NCBI GenBank assembly: GCA_938028725.1
Contig: CALIMH010000001.1
Location: 186,001 to 250,000, forward strand
Length of the DNA: 64,000 nucleotides
Reading direction: 5' to 3'
DNA from: an uncultured Anaerolineae bacterium
Lineage (GTDB): Bacteria; Chloroflexota; Anaerolineae; J036; Brachytrichaceae
Shown here in pieces: positions 27,729 through 35,700 of this stretch; the first letter of the stretch is position 1; each line of letters starts with the position of its first letter. The notes under the pieces were generated by a model. The model was not told where the DNA came from, did no database searches, and saw only the letters and a list, made by a program, of their open reading frames with translations. The position numbers and the translations under genes were made by a program.

Positions 27729-28205
27729 TTAGCGCCAGCGCTTGATCACATGCTCGTCCCATTGATTCGGCTGTGCCAACACTAGCTCAAAGCCCTGTTG
27801 CACCCAGAAAGTGCGAATGGGGATCACTTGGTCGGCGGCAGTGAACTTGAGCCGCTTGAGGATGTTGCCGCGCCAACCTTGCTTGAGCAGCCAGCGTTCA
27901 AAGGCCGAGATCACTGCCACGTCGAGCTGAGAGGCTCGCATCGCTTCGCTTACGCGAAACACAGTGATCTCCACCCCGCGCTTTGCTGTTGGGTCTGGCT
28001 TTAGCCCATGCATGGCGATGATGCGCTGCCCCTCCCCCTCAAAACCGACCAGCCGGCCAATGTCTCGTCCGTCGGCCTGCACCGCAATAGTCCACGGCGT
28101 TATCGCTGTTGGAGACACGCCGAAAGTCGTGGCGTCAAATTGGATGGTCACCTCAACCTCGCCCAGCTCAGGGATCGCACGCTTGAGCAGTGTCTCAGTA
28201 GCCAC
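27729..28205 (-). CDS. Hypothetical protein, weakly GNAT-like
   Basis: This protein of 158 residues has a central strand-rich part (TPWTIAVQADGRDIGRLVGFEG) and a C-terminal half resembling the acetyl-CoA-binding part of GNAT enzymes (VISAFERWLLKQGWRGNILKRL, here cited in part: VISAFERWLL, then FWVQQGFEL). The frame is open up to 28298, but that extension would cross the glnA terminator, so I place the start at the GTG at 28205. TACAAT lies in the T-run just upstream and may be its own -10. Confidence 0.5.
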   Translation of the reverse strand: MATETLLKRAIPELGEVEVTIQFDATTFGVSPTAITPWTIAVQADGRDIGRLVGFEGEGQRIIAMHGLKPDPTAKRGVEITVFRVSEAMRASQLDVAVISAFERWLLKQGWRGNILKRLKFTAADQVIPIRTFWVQQGFELVLAQPNQWDEHVIKRWR

Positions 28206-28214
28206 GCCGAGATT

Positions 28215-28248
28215 GTAAAAAAAGCGCAGAGCCAGACGGCTCTGCGCT
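28215..28248 (-). terminator. Intrinsic terminator of glnA
   Basis: On the minus strand the perfect arms AGCGCAGAGCC and GGCTCTGCGCT enclose a four-base loop and are followed by a run of seven T. It lies 35 bases after the glnA stop codon and is the clearest rho-independent terminator in the window. Confidence 0.92.
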
Positions 28249-28282
28249 GAAGGCAAAGGAAAAGCCCATCGCTGGCACAGGC

Positions 28283-29713
28283 TCAGAACAAGTTCCACAG
28301 ATACTGGTTGTACACCTCGTGATGGTATTGCACCTCTTGAATCTTGACCAAGTTGCCGAGCAGCCGCGGGCAGCGATCAGCGCTGGCCTGCTTTAGCTCT
28401 GCGAAGCGCGACTTGAGGTCTTCACCAAGCAGTTTGCTGACCCATTCTGAGTTGCAGAAATTGGTGATGGCGTCGTAGATGTTATCGGGCAAGAAGCGCT
28501 TCGCCTTGCGCAGGTTCGGGTCGGGGTTGATGTTGCCCTCCAAGCCTGTGCGGAAGAGCGAATACATTACTAGGTATGGGTTTGCATCTGGCGCAACAGA
28601 GCGCACCTCGATGCGGCTGCTGCGCTCGTTGGCGATGGGAATGCGCACCATCGCGCCGCGGTCCACAGGCGAGGCGATGATCTGGTTGGGCGCTTCAAAA
28701 TGCGGATCCAAACGGCGGTAGGCGTTCACGCTGGAGTTGAGGATCAGGCAAATGTCATTGGCATGGGTGAGGATGCGGTCCACAAATTGCCACGCGAACT
28801 GACTGAGATTCTCCTCGCCTTTGGGATCCCAGAAAAGATTTTTGCCGTTTTGGCTCACCGAGATGTTGGTGTGCATGCCACTGCCGTTCACACCCATCAC
28901 AGGCTTGGGTAGGAAGCTGGCGGTGAGCCCTTGCTTGGATGCGACTTGTCTGCAGATCAGCTTGTAAAGCTGGATCGTGTCGGCCGCGACTAGCGCTTCG
29001 GTGTAACCATAGTTGATCTCGAACTGCGACGGCGCGACCTCCGGGTGGTCCTTCTCGTTCTGGAAGCCCATCGCGCGCTGAACTTCGGCCACCGTGTCAA
29101 TGAACAGACGCAGTGGGTCACCGGGCAACGAGTGGTAATACCCCCCGGTGTTAACGAACTCGAATTTGCCAGTCCTGTAAAACTCGCGCTCGGCGTTCTC
29201 GCCCTTGAACAAAAACCCCTCGATTTCGTTAGCCGCATTGAGCGTGTAGCCCTTCTCCTTAAACAGTTGCTCGGTGAAGCGCTTCAAAATGCCGCGTGTG
29301 TCTGCTGCATACGGCGACCCATCCTTTTCTAACACGTCACCGAAGACCATCACCTTGCCAGGGCCAAAAACATCGGCTGGTACCCAATAGAACGCATGCC
29401 AGTCAATCTCCAAGCGAAGGTCACTCTCACTTTGAGCGGTGAAACCGCGTATTGAGGAACCATCGAAGGTCAAGTTGTCAGCGGACTTGAGCAAGAACTT
29501 TTTATCGTAGTCCAGCATGTGCAGACGACCTTCCAAGTCGCAGAACAGCACAGTGACAGCCTTGATGCGCTTCTCGTCGTGTAGATACTTCATGCGCTCT
29601 TCTCGCACTTGGTCGGCCGGCACGCGCTTCAGGCGCTGCTCTTTGGCAGCCAGATTCAGCTCTTCCAGTTCCGCGTAAGAAAGCTCCAGAAACTCGCGTA
29701 GTGCGTTTGCCAT
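28283..29713 (-). CDS. glnA: Glutamine synthetase, type I
   Basis: This enzyme makes glutamine from glutamate, ammonia and ATP. The 476-residue protein shows FDGSSIRGF in the N-terminal beta-grasp domain, NEIEGFLF with the metal-binding glutamates, NGSGMHTNISV with the catalytic histidine region, and SPVDRGAMVRIP plus RIEVRSVAPDANPYLV. The typical GlnA adenylylation loop sequence (NLYDLP) is not seen; KRFLPDNIYDA stands near that place. A promoter, a long hairpin and a ribosome site precede it, and a strong terminator follows, so it is a single-gene unit. Confidence 0.95.
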   Translation of the reverse strand: MANALREFLELSYAELEELNLAAKEQRLKRVPADQVREERMKYLHDEKRIKAVTVLFCDLEGRLHMLDYDKKFLLKSADNLTFDGSSIRGFTAQSESDLRLEIDWHAFYWVPADVFGPGKVMVFGDVLEKDGSPYAADTRGILKRFTEQLFKEKGYTLNAANEIEGFLFKGENAEREFYRTGKFEFVNTGGYYHSLPGDPLRLFIDTVAEVQRAMGFQNEKDHPEVAPSQFEINYGYTEALVAADTIQLYKLICRQVASKQGLTASFLPKPVMGVNGSGMHTNISVSQNGKNLFWDPKGEENLSQFAWQFVDRILTHANDICLILNSSVNAYRRLDPHFEAPNQIIASPVDRGAMVRIPIANERSSRIEVRSVAPDANPYLVMYSLFRTGLEGNINPDPNLRKAKRFLPDNIYDAITNFCNSEWVSKLLGEDLKSRFAELKQASADRCPRLLGNLVKIQEVQYHHEVYNQYLWNLF

Positions 29714-29764
29714 GGTGAATCAACAGCTCCTTCGTGAATTTGATTCGGCAAGCTGAAAAGAAAT

Positions 29765-29799
29765 GGGACGCGACATTCCGCTACGGAATGTCACGTCCC
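29765..29799 (-). promoter_or_regulatory. Long hairpin in the glnA leader
   Basis: The near-perfect inverted repeat has arms GGGACGTGACATTCCG and CGGAATGTCGCGTCCC with one mismatch and a three-base loop. On the minus strand it starts about 20 bases after the predicted transcription start and is followed by ATTTCTTTT, so it resembles a terminator or attenuator. It lies 50 bases upstream of the glnA ATG. It might also be a protein-bound RNA structure. Confidence 0.6.
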
Positions 29800-29821
29800 G
29801 GTGACTACTTTGCTAGCCGTA

Positions 29822-29827
29822 ATTATA
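29822..29827 (-). promoter_or_regulatory. -10 hexamer of the glnA promoter
   Basis: A perfect TATAAT on the minus strand, with transcription expected near 29815, gives a 5' leader of about 100 bases that contains the long hairpin. No clear -35 is visible. Confidence 0.5.
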
Positions 29828-29891
29828 CACGGATCGCACCGTTGCACCCTTGCAAAAGCCGTTGGACTAAGCTGGGACTTAGTCAGCTGTT

Positions 29892-29907
29892 CGTGATTAA
29901 TATCACA
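29892..29907. promoter_or_regulatory. CRP/FNR-like operator upstream of the cytochrome c gene
   Basis: The site reads CGTGATTAATATCACA, which is GTGA, six bases, TCAC. It differs from the CRP consensus half-site pair in one outer base. Its centre is about 64 bases upstream of the start inferred from the TACAAT at 29952, which fits activation from an upstream site. Control by oxygen or energy state would suit a cytochrome gene, but the regulator is not in this window. Confidence 0.55.
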
Positions 29908-29951
29908 TGCCGAGCCAGTCAAGCATCACTGCTCGCCTAGTCAGTTTGTTC

Positions 29952-29957
29952 TACAAT
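29952..29957 (+). promoter_or_regulatory. -10 hexamer TACAAT of the cytochrome c gene
   Basis: TACAAT lies 105 bases upstream of the ATG at 30063. No strong -35 is present, which fits an activator-dependent promoter with the CRP/FNR-like site upstream. An AAGGAGGAGG ribosome site follows at about 30038, rather far (15 bases) from the start. Confidence 0.4.
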
Positions 29958-30062
29958 GAGTTCAAATTAGCTTCTTGGTTGCTTCAAGGCATATTGCTGC
30001 TGAGCAATCAACGGCGACCAACACGTTGTTCTAGAGCGAAGGAGGAGGCAAATCGAACTACT

Positions 30063-30554
30063 ATGGATAAGCGCGTCTTACCGATGATTCGCGCCGCGAT
30101 GGCTTCGTTGGCAGTGATGCTGTTGGCAGCTTGTGGAGGTGGTAGTGCGCCAGAGCCAACTGCGGCTCCGCCTGCGCAAGGCTCAACAGCTGCTGAGCCA
30201 ACGGTTGTGCCGGCGGATGTGATCGAGAAGGGCAAGCAAGTGTTCAACCAGTATGCGTGCAACACATGTCACGCGATCGAAGGCTTTGCAGCAGGGCAGG
30301 TGGGTCCGGCTCTGACTCGGATTTACTCTGTTGCAAAGGAACGTATTGTCGCGCCCGATTACAAGAGCAGCCAGGGTAAGGCGACTACACCGGAGGAGTA
30401 CATCCGCGAGTCCATCTTGCATCCGAACTACTACATCGTTCCGCAATGCCCGACTGGCCCCTGCCCAGCCGGTGTGATGATCCAGAACTTCGAGGAGCAG
30501 ATCAAGCCTGAGGAGCTGAACGCGTTGATCGGCTACCTCATGTCGCTCCGCTGA
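30063..30554 (+). CDS. Cytochrome c lipoprotein
   Basis: The 163-residue protein starts with a lipoprotein signal whose lipobox LAAC places the lipidated cysteine at residue 24. A Pro/Ala/Thr-rich linker follows, then a single class I cytochrome c domain with the heme site CNTCH at residues 67-71 and a likely methionine ligand in AGVMIQNF near residue 143. It would carry electrons outside the membrane, for example between complex III or an alternative complex and a terminal oxidase. A CRP/FNR-like site lies upstream. Confidence 0.85.
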   Translation: MDKRVLPMIRAAMASLAVMLLAACGGGSAPEPTAAPPAQGSTAAEPTVVPADVIEKGKQVFNQYACNTCHAIEGFAAGQVGPALTRIYSVAKERIVAPDYKSSQGKATTPEEYIRESILHPNYYIVPQCPTGPCPAGVMIQNFEEQIKPEELNALIGYLMSLR

Positions 30555-30580
30555 AGTCGCGCGCCTAACAAGAGCTGTTG

Positions 30581-30632
30581 AACTCGCCGCTGTAGGTATG
30601 TCGAAAGGCACTGCAGCGGCGAGTTTGCTTTT
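30581..30632. terminator. Bidirectional hairpin between cytochrome c and metG
   Basis: Arms AACTCGCCGCTG and CAGCGGCGAGTT pair perfectly across a 21-base loop and are followed by TGCTTTT on the plus strand. It lies between two converging genes and probably ends the cytochrome transcript. The large loop makes it weaker than the glnA terminator. Confidence 0.6.
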
Positions 30633-30650
30633 GACTGCGGCTGCTGCGTT

Positions 30651-32393
30651 TTAAGTCACCGGCTCAATTTTGGCGACTAGCCCTCTCGGTTCACCGCCCA
30701 GTGGCTGGCCGGGTATCAGTCGGCTGGCTTGCCAGCGACCTGTCGCGTTAGAGGCGTCGTAGCGCAGCACAAGATGGGCGCTGCTCGATTCATGCACTGT
30801 GTCAATATAAAGCTCACCAAAGATCGGTTGTTGATAGCCGAGCTGTCGGCGCGCTTGCTCAGACAGATGCGGCATGAAGGGCGCAAACAACACGCAGAGC
30901 GAATCAATCACACACGCGGCGACGTAAAGCTGCGTGGCAGCGCGCGCGCGATCAGCCTTGATCGTCTTCCATGGCGCCTCGAAGTCCAAGTACTGGTTGG
31001 TTGCGGTGGCCAGATCGATCACTTCGAGCAGCGCCTCGCGCAATCGCACTGCGTTTAGCTTGTCGCCCACGCTGTCGAAAGCAGCTTCTGCGCGTGCCAA
31101 GAGCGCCTGGTCGTTAGCGCTCAACTCGCCAGGCTGAGGTATGCGGCCTTCAAAGTTGTGCCAAATCTGTGACAGCACGCGCTGGATCAAGTTGCCCCAC
31201 TTAGCGAGCAGCTCGCTGTTGTTGCGCTGTGCGAAATCGCTCCAGCTCCAATCACTGTCTTTGGTTTCTGGCATGATCGAAGCGATGTAGAAGCGCAAGG
31301 CATCCGCGCCATACTTCTCCACCAGGTCGTGAGCGTCAAGTGAGACGCCCAAGCTTTTGCTGAACTTCTGGCCACCCAGGTTGAGATACTGGTTAGCGGG
31401 CACGTCATAGGGTAGGTTGAAGCGTAGGGGTGAGGGGGCTGGCTCTAAATTGCGCATCCCGATCAAGATGGCTGGCCAAAGGACGGTGTGGAAGAGGATG
31501 TTGTCCTTGCCGATGAAATTGTAAATCTTGGCTGATGGCTCATACCAAAACGCTTTCCAAGCATCTGGTTCGCCAATCAAGCGTGCCCATTCCACGGTGG
31601 CACTCAAGTAGCCGAGCAATGCTTCCCACCACACGTAGATGCACTTGCCCTCGCTGCCCTCTACGGGAATGGGAATACCCCATGTGAGGTCGCGGGTAAA
31701 GGCGCGCGGCTCCATCTCGCGCGCGTAGCTGCGCGAGAACTCGGTGACCGTGCTGCGCCAGTAGCTGTCCTTGTCACTTAGGTAGGCGAGCACTTGATCA
31801 CGCACCAGTGGCAATTCCCACATGTACTGCTCGCTCTCACGAACCGTCAGCCGATCGTCTGGATAGTTGCGGCTGCGGGGGGCGATGAGTTGTGTCCCGT
31901 CGAGCAAGCTGCCGCACTGGTCGCATTGGTCGCCGCGTGCCTTGTCGTATCCGCAGATGGGGCAGGTGCCCTCCACCATCCGGTCGGGCAGAAATTTGCC
32001 CTGCGATTCTGAATAGAGTTGTTTTTGCTTGGCTTTGCGGAGGTAGCCGTTGGCCAGCAGACGGCGGAACATCTCTTGTGCAAGGGCAATGTGGTTCTCT
32101 GTGTCGGTGTGAGTGAACAGGTCGTAGGAGATGCCGAGCCGCAGTTGGGTGTCGAGAAAGCGACGGTGATAAAACTCGAACACCTCTCGCGGTGACTTGC
32201 CCTCTTTCTCTGCGCGCACCACTATTGGCGTGCCGTGGGCATCGCTGCCGCTTACCATCACGACGCGGTTGCCTTTTAGACGCTGATAACGGGCGAAAAT
32301 GTCTGCGGGTAGGTAGCAGCCGGCGATGTGCCCAACGTGCAGGTCGCCGTTGGCATAGGGCCAAGCCAGACAAACCAGAATGTTTTCGCTCAT
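30651..32393 (-). CDS. metG: Methionyl-tRNA synthetase
   Basis: This class I synthetase has 580 residues. The HIGH-like motif is in DLHVGHIAGCYLPADIFARY (residues 17-36) and the KMSKS motif is KFSKSLG near residue 340. The zinc knuckle cysteines CPIC and CDQC lie near residues 143-160. The C-terminal tRNA-binding domain of some MetG dimers is missing; the protein ends after the anticodon-binding helices. A structured 5' leader of about 165 bases precedes the ATG. Confidence 0.95.
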   Translation of the reverse strand: MSENILVCLAWPYANGDLHVGHIAGCYLPADIFARYQRLKGNRVVMVSGSDAHGTPIVVRAEKEGKSPREVFEFYHRRFLDTQLRLGISYDLFTHTDTENHIALAQEMFRRLLANGYLRKAKQKQLYSESQGKFLPDRMVEGTCPICGYDKARGDQCDQCGSLLDGTQLIAPRSRNYPDDRLTVRESEQYMWELPLVRDQVLAYLSDKDSYWRSTVTEFSRSYAREMEPRAFTRDLTWGIPIPVEGSEGKCIYVWWEALLGYLSATVEWARLIGEPDAWKAFWYEPSAKIYNFIGKDNILFHTVLWPAILIGMRNLEPAPSPLRFNLPYDVPANQYLNLGGQKFSKSLGVSLDAHDLVEKYGADALRFYIASIMPETKDSDWSWSDFAQRNNSELLAKWGNLIQRVLSQIWHNFEGRIPQPGELSANDQALLARAEAAFDSVGDKLNAVRLREALLEVIDLATATNQYLDFEAPWKTIKADRARAATQLYVAACVIDSLCVLFAPFMPHLSEQARRQLGYQQPIFGELYIDTVHESSSAHLVLRYDASNATGRWQASRLIPGQPLGGEPRGLVAKIEPVT

Positions 32394-32503
32394 AACTTTG
32401 TCGTGGCAAACGATAAGCGCCGCCCTCCTCCAAGGAAGCGGGCGGCGCGCGTGACTCGTGCTGTAGCAACGCTCACAGGCTGCGACCCAGCGAGACGCCC
32501 GCG

Positions 32504-32557
32504 CTAGCGCGCAGGCATACGCATTGTCCCCTCACTGGGCCAACAGAGAGCTTTCAT
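32504..32557 (-). CDS. Possible 17-residue leader peptide of metG
   Basis: A short frame MKALCWPSEGTMRMPAR starts about three bases from the predicted transcription start on the minus strand and contains two internal methionine codons separated by one arginine. The following 150 bases form GC-rich hairpins, including one with arms GCCGCCC and GGGCGGC just upstream of metG. By analogy with the cimA leader it may sense methionyl-tRNA. The methionine content is low, so this is tentative. Confidence 0.3.
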   Translation of the reverse strand: MKALCWPSEGTMRMPAR

Positions 32558-32566
32558 CAGCCCGGC

Positions 32567-32594
32567 ATTGTAGCATATATGGCTATGCTACAAT
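32567..32594. promoter_or_regulatory. Palindromic bidirectional promoter (metG / tRNA-Pro)
   Basis: The perfect inverted repeat TTGTAGCATA, six bases, TATGCTACAA creates a TACAAT hexamer on each strand: 32589-32594 on plus for tRNA-Pro and 32567-32572 on minus for metG. The plus-strand hexamer is 11 bases ahead of the tRNA. On each strand TTGTAG stands 15 bases before the -10 and could serve as a weak -35. Confidence 0.65.
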
Positions 32595-32604
32595 TAAAGG
32601 CGTT

Positions 32605-32678
32605 CGAGGTGTGGCGCAGCCTGGTAGCGCACTTGCATGGGGTGCAAGGGGTCCCGAGTTCAAATCTCGGCACCTCGA
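32605..32678 (+). tRNA. tRNA-Pro(GGG)
   Basis: The plus strand folds as a 74-nt tRNA. The acceptor arms CGAGGTG and CACCTCG pair, the D arm has GCGCAGCCTGGTAGCGC, the anticodon stem CTTGC/GCAAG encloses ATGGGGT, giving anticodon GGG for CCC and CCU codons, and the T arm contains GTTCAAATC. CCA is not encoded. A promoter precedes it and a strong terminator follows, so it is its own transcription unit. Confidence 0.96.
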
Positions 32679-32685
32679 CAATGAC

Positions 32686-32714
32686 AAGGCGCCGGCGACA
32701 AGCCGGCGCCTTTT
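32686..32714 (+). terminator. Intrinsic terminator of tRNA-Pro
   Basis: Arms GGCGCCGGC and GCCGGCGCC pair perfectly around GACAA and are followed by TTTT. It starts eight bases after the tRNA 3' end. Confidence 0.92.
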
Positions 32715-32769
32715 ATGTTGAGACAGCCTGAGTTGCCATCCTGCGCGCTAATTGGCTCGCATGTGCCTG

Positions 32770-35700
32770 CTAGCCACAAAAGTTGCGCTCCCCTGCAAGC
32801 TTGAAGAACTCGTCCAGCCTGTAGCCGGCTTGCTGGGCGATCTGTGTGAGTTGTTCGACTGTGCGCGCTAAATGCGAAGTGAAAGCAGCCAGTGCTGCGT
32901 TGCTCAACGTCTGATGTGCCTCCAGCCATGCTGCAAAGCGCAGCGCTTGCAGTAGCGACTCGAACGCTTCTTTGTGAAAGTAGGTGTTGCCCTCGAAGGT
33001 GTGCACATTCAGCGCGCGGCGGAGGGAGACGTCCTCGAACAAGCTGTGCAACGACGTGGTTGTTGACTCTGGATGTGGCGATCCGAGCACACTGCGGTAA
33101 ACCAGCATGGCAGCTACTTGCTCACTGGCTTGCCAAGCTTCCCATTCTGTGAGGCCGCATTGAGCGAGCGATTGACGCAGCAGCTCATCCAGCTCCCATT
33201 CGCGCATCCAGCGATGGACCAGCGCTTCGCCATCAGCAAATGAGATCACATCGCCGAGGTGGCGCGTGAGCACCCATGCCGTCAACGCAGGCGTGAGATG
33301 TGCCGGCAAGGTGGATGCGCTCGCTTCATGAGCAATTTCAGCGAGCGCGATTAGGTCATTGCGCAGCAGATTCAAGGCGCGCCGGTCGCTGGCTTGCGAG
33401 TGATGCATTGCTTTGACAGCCTCCAGCGCGGTTTGGGCGTTTGTCGTCAGTGTGGTGTCGTGAATGAGCGCACTGGCATGTTGCAAGCGCTCGGCGGTGA
33501 CAAGTGCAGCGTAGGCTTGTCGAACCGGCGCGGCCTTCATCAGGGTGAGCGCGCGTTGTATGCTGGGCACGCCGCGTCCGCCGAGTTGTGCATGTAGCGC
33601 CGTGTAGGGGCAAGCCGCGTCTTCGCTCACCTCACGGATATCCAAAAACACGCGCCGCTCATAGGCGCGCAGCTCCAGGAACAGCCCCTTTTCCACCAGA
33701 ACGCGGCTGGGGTGTAGGAACTCCAAGCCGCTCACCTGATCGCGCATGATGACGAAGCGCTTATCCTGAGCGGAGAGGCCCAAATCCTCACCGATGGTGG
33801 TTTGTGTTAACTGCTTGTTGCCGTTCTGGTCTTTCACAGCGAAGGCTGATGAGGTGCGGATCCATCCTCGCGTCTCAGCGAATCGGTTGTGATACACCAC
33901 GAGCGTTCGTGTGTCGCCGCAGCGGTTGCTATAGGCGAACACGTCCTCGTTAACCACGCCCTGCTCGGTGTAGAAATCGTAGAGGCGGAAATGCTCGACG
34001 CCAGCGAAGAGATGGCGCTGCCGAAGCAACGGAAAGATCTCGCGCTCGTGGCGAGCGATCAAGTCTGCGTCTGGAGTTTCGTGCCAGCGAGCGCAGCGAA
34101 ACTCCATGCCGTATTTCTCAGCAAAGCCTTCGACTTGTCCATGGCCGAACATGGGCAGGCCGGGCATGGTGCACATCAGCGTGGTGACGCCGAAGTATTT
34201 GTCGCCTTTGCCGAACTGCTCGACGGCGGTCTTCTCATCTGGGTTGTTGAGGAAGTTGACGTAGCGGCGCAACACCTCGGGGTCGAACTCGAGTGTGTTT
34301 TTGATCACGCTGCGGTAGCCGGCGTTGTTCTCGTCGCGCAGCATGTTCATGAAGGCACTGTTGTACACGCGGTGCATCCCCAGCGTGCGAACGAAGTAAC
34401 CTTCCAGTAACCAGAACGCCTCAGCTAGTAGCAGGGTGTCGGGTGCTTCTGCTGCTACGCGATCGACCACTTCGCGCCAGAATTCGTTGGGCATCAGCCG
34501 CTCGAACGCTTCTGCGCTCAAACCTCTCCCAGCACGCGAGGGGATCGCGCCGCCTTCACCAGGCGAGGGAAACCACAGCCGCTTGATGTGTCGCTTGACC
34601 AGCGTCATTGCTGCATCGAAGCGAATGATGGGGAATCGGCGGGCGACGTGCAAGATCGCCTGTATCACCGCCTCGCGCACTTCGGGGTTCAGGTAGTTGA
34701 GTTGGGCGGTGTCGTTCCAGGGCATTGAGGTGCCGTCATTGCCGTGGTAGATGTAACGCACCTCTCCAGTTCGGCGATCCACGCGCTTGAACACCACGGC
34801 TGCGTCGGTGCGCGTGTAGTAGTGGTCCTCCAGGTAAATCTCGATGTGAGGGTCGTCGCAAAGATTTGGCCCGTTGAATGTGTAGGAGGGGAAGGGAGAG
34901 TAGGGCAAGGAGAGGAAGTAGTCTGGCTTCTCAATCACCCAGCGCGAGTCAATGCCCATGTGGTTAGGCACCATGTCGCTGGCGAGGCGAATGCCACGTT
35001 GCCAGGCTCTGCGCTTCAGGTCTTCCAGCGCCGCATCGCCGCCCAGGTCTGCTGCCACCGTGTAATCATGGAGCGAGTAGGCGGAAGCGACTACGTCTCG
35101 TTCGCCGCACAGTTGCTTGATGCGCAGCGATGCTTTGCTGCGCTCCCATAGCCCGATGAGCCACAAGCCAGTGAAGCCCCAGCGGGCGAGCTGATCTAGC
35201 TCTTCGTCAGGGATTTGGTCGAGGCGGTTGATGGGGCGCTGGTATTTGCGCGATAGCTGATCGAGCCACACGTAGGTGTTCTTGGCGATCAGCACCAGTC
35301 TGGGCATCCAGTCGCGGTCGGGAGAGAAAGCCTCGTACTCCACGATGCGCAGCCCGCCGTCTGCTAAGTGCAAGCCGCGCAGCTCCTCCACACTTGGCAC
35401 CACCGCCGGCCCTGGACCGCCCGCTCCGAAGGCTGCCTTTTGCTCTTCGCGCAGCAAGTCGAAACTGAGCAGAAGGCGCTGCAAGAAGCGCTCGAAAGCT
35501 GGCCCAAAGTATGGTGCCCAGCGCGTCTGTATGAATCGTAGCTGCTCCTCTAGTGAGTAGGGCGCGGCCTGGGCAGGCGCGCGCAGCATCGCAACCAGCG
35601 GTTGGTTGTCTGGCCCGAATGGTGGCTGCTGCTCGAAGAAAGCCTCTAAAGTGCGCATCGCGGCGAGGTAGGCCGTCTGAGCGCGCAGGTCGGCGTCGTC

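Noticed and set aside
28206..28298. Longer start for the 27729-28205 gene
   Set aside because: The extension would translate through the strong glnA terminator hairpin.
32394..32566. T-box riboswitch in front of metG
   Set aside because: The conserved TGG-ACC-GCG T-box core is not present on the minus strand.
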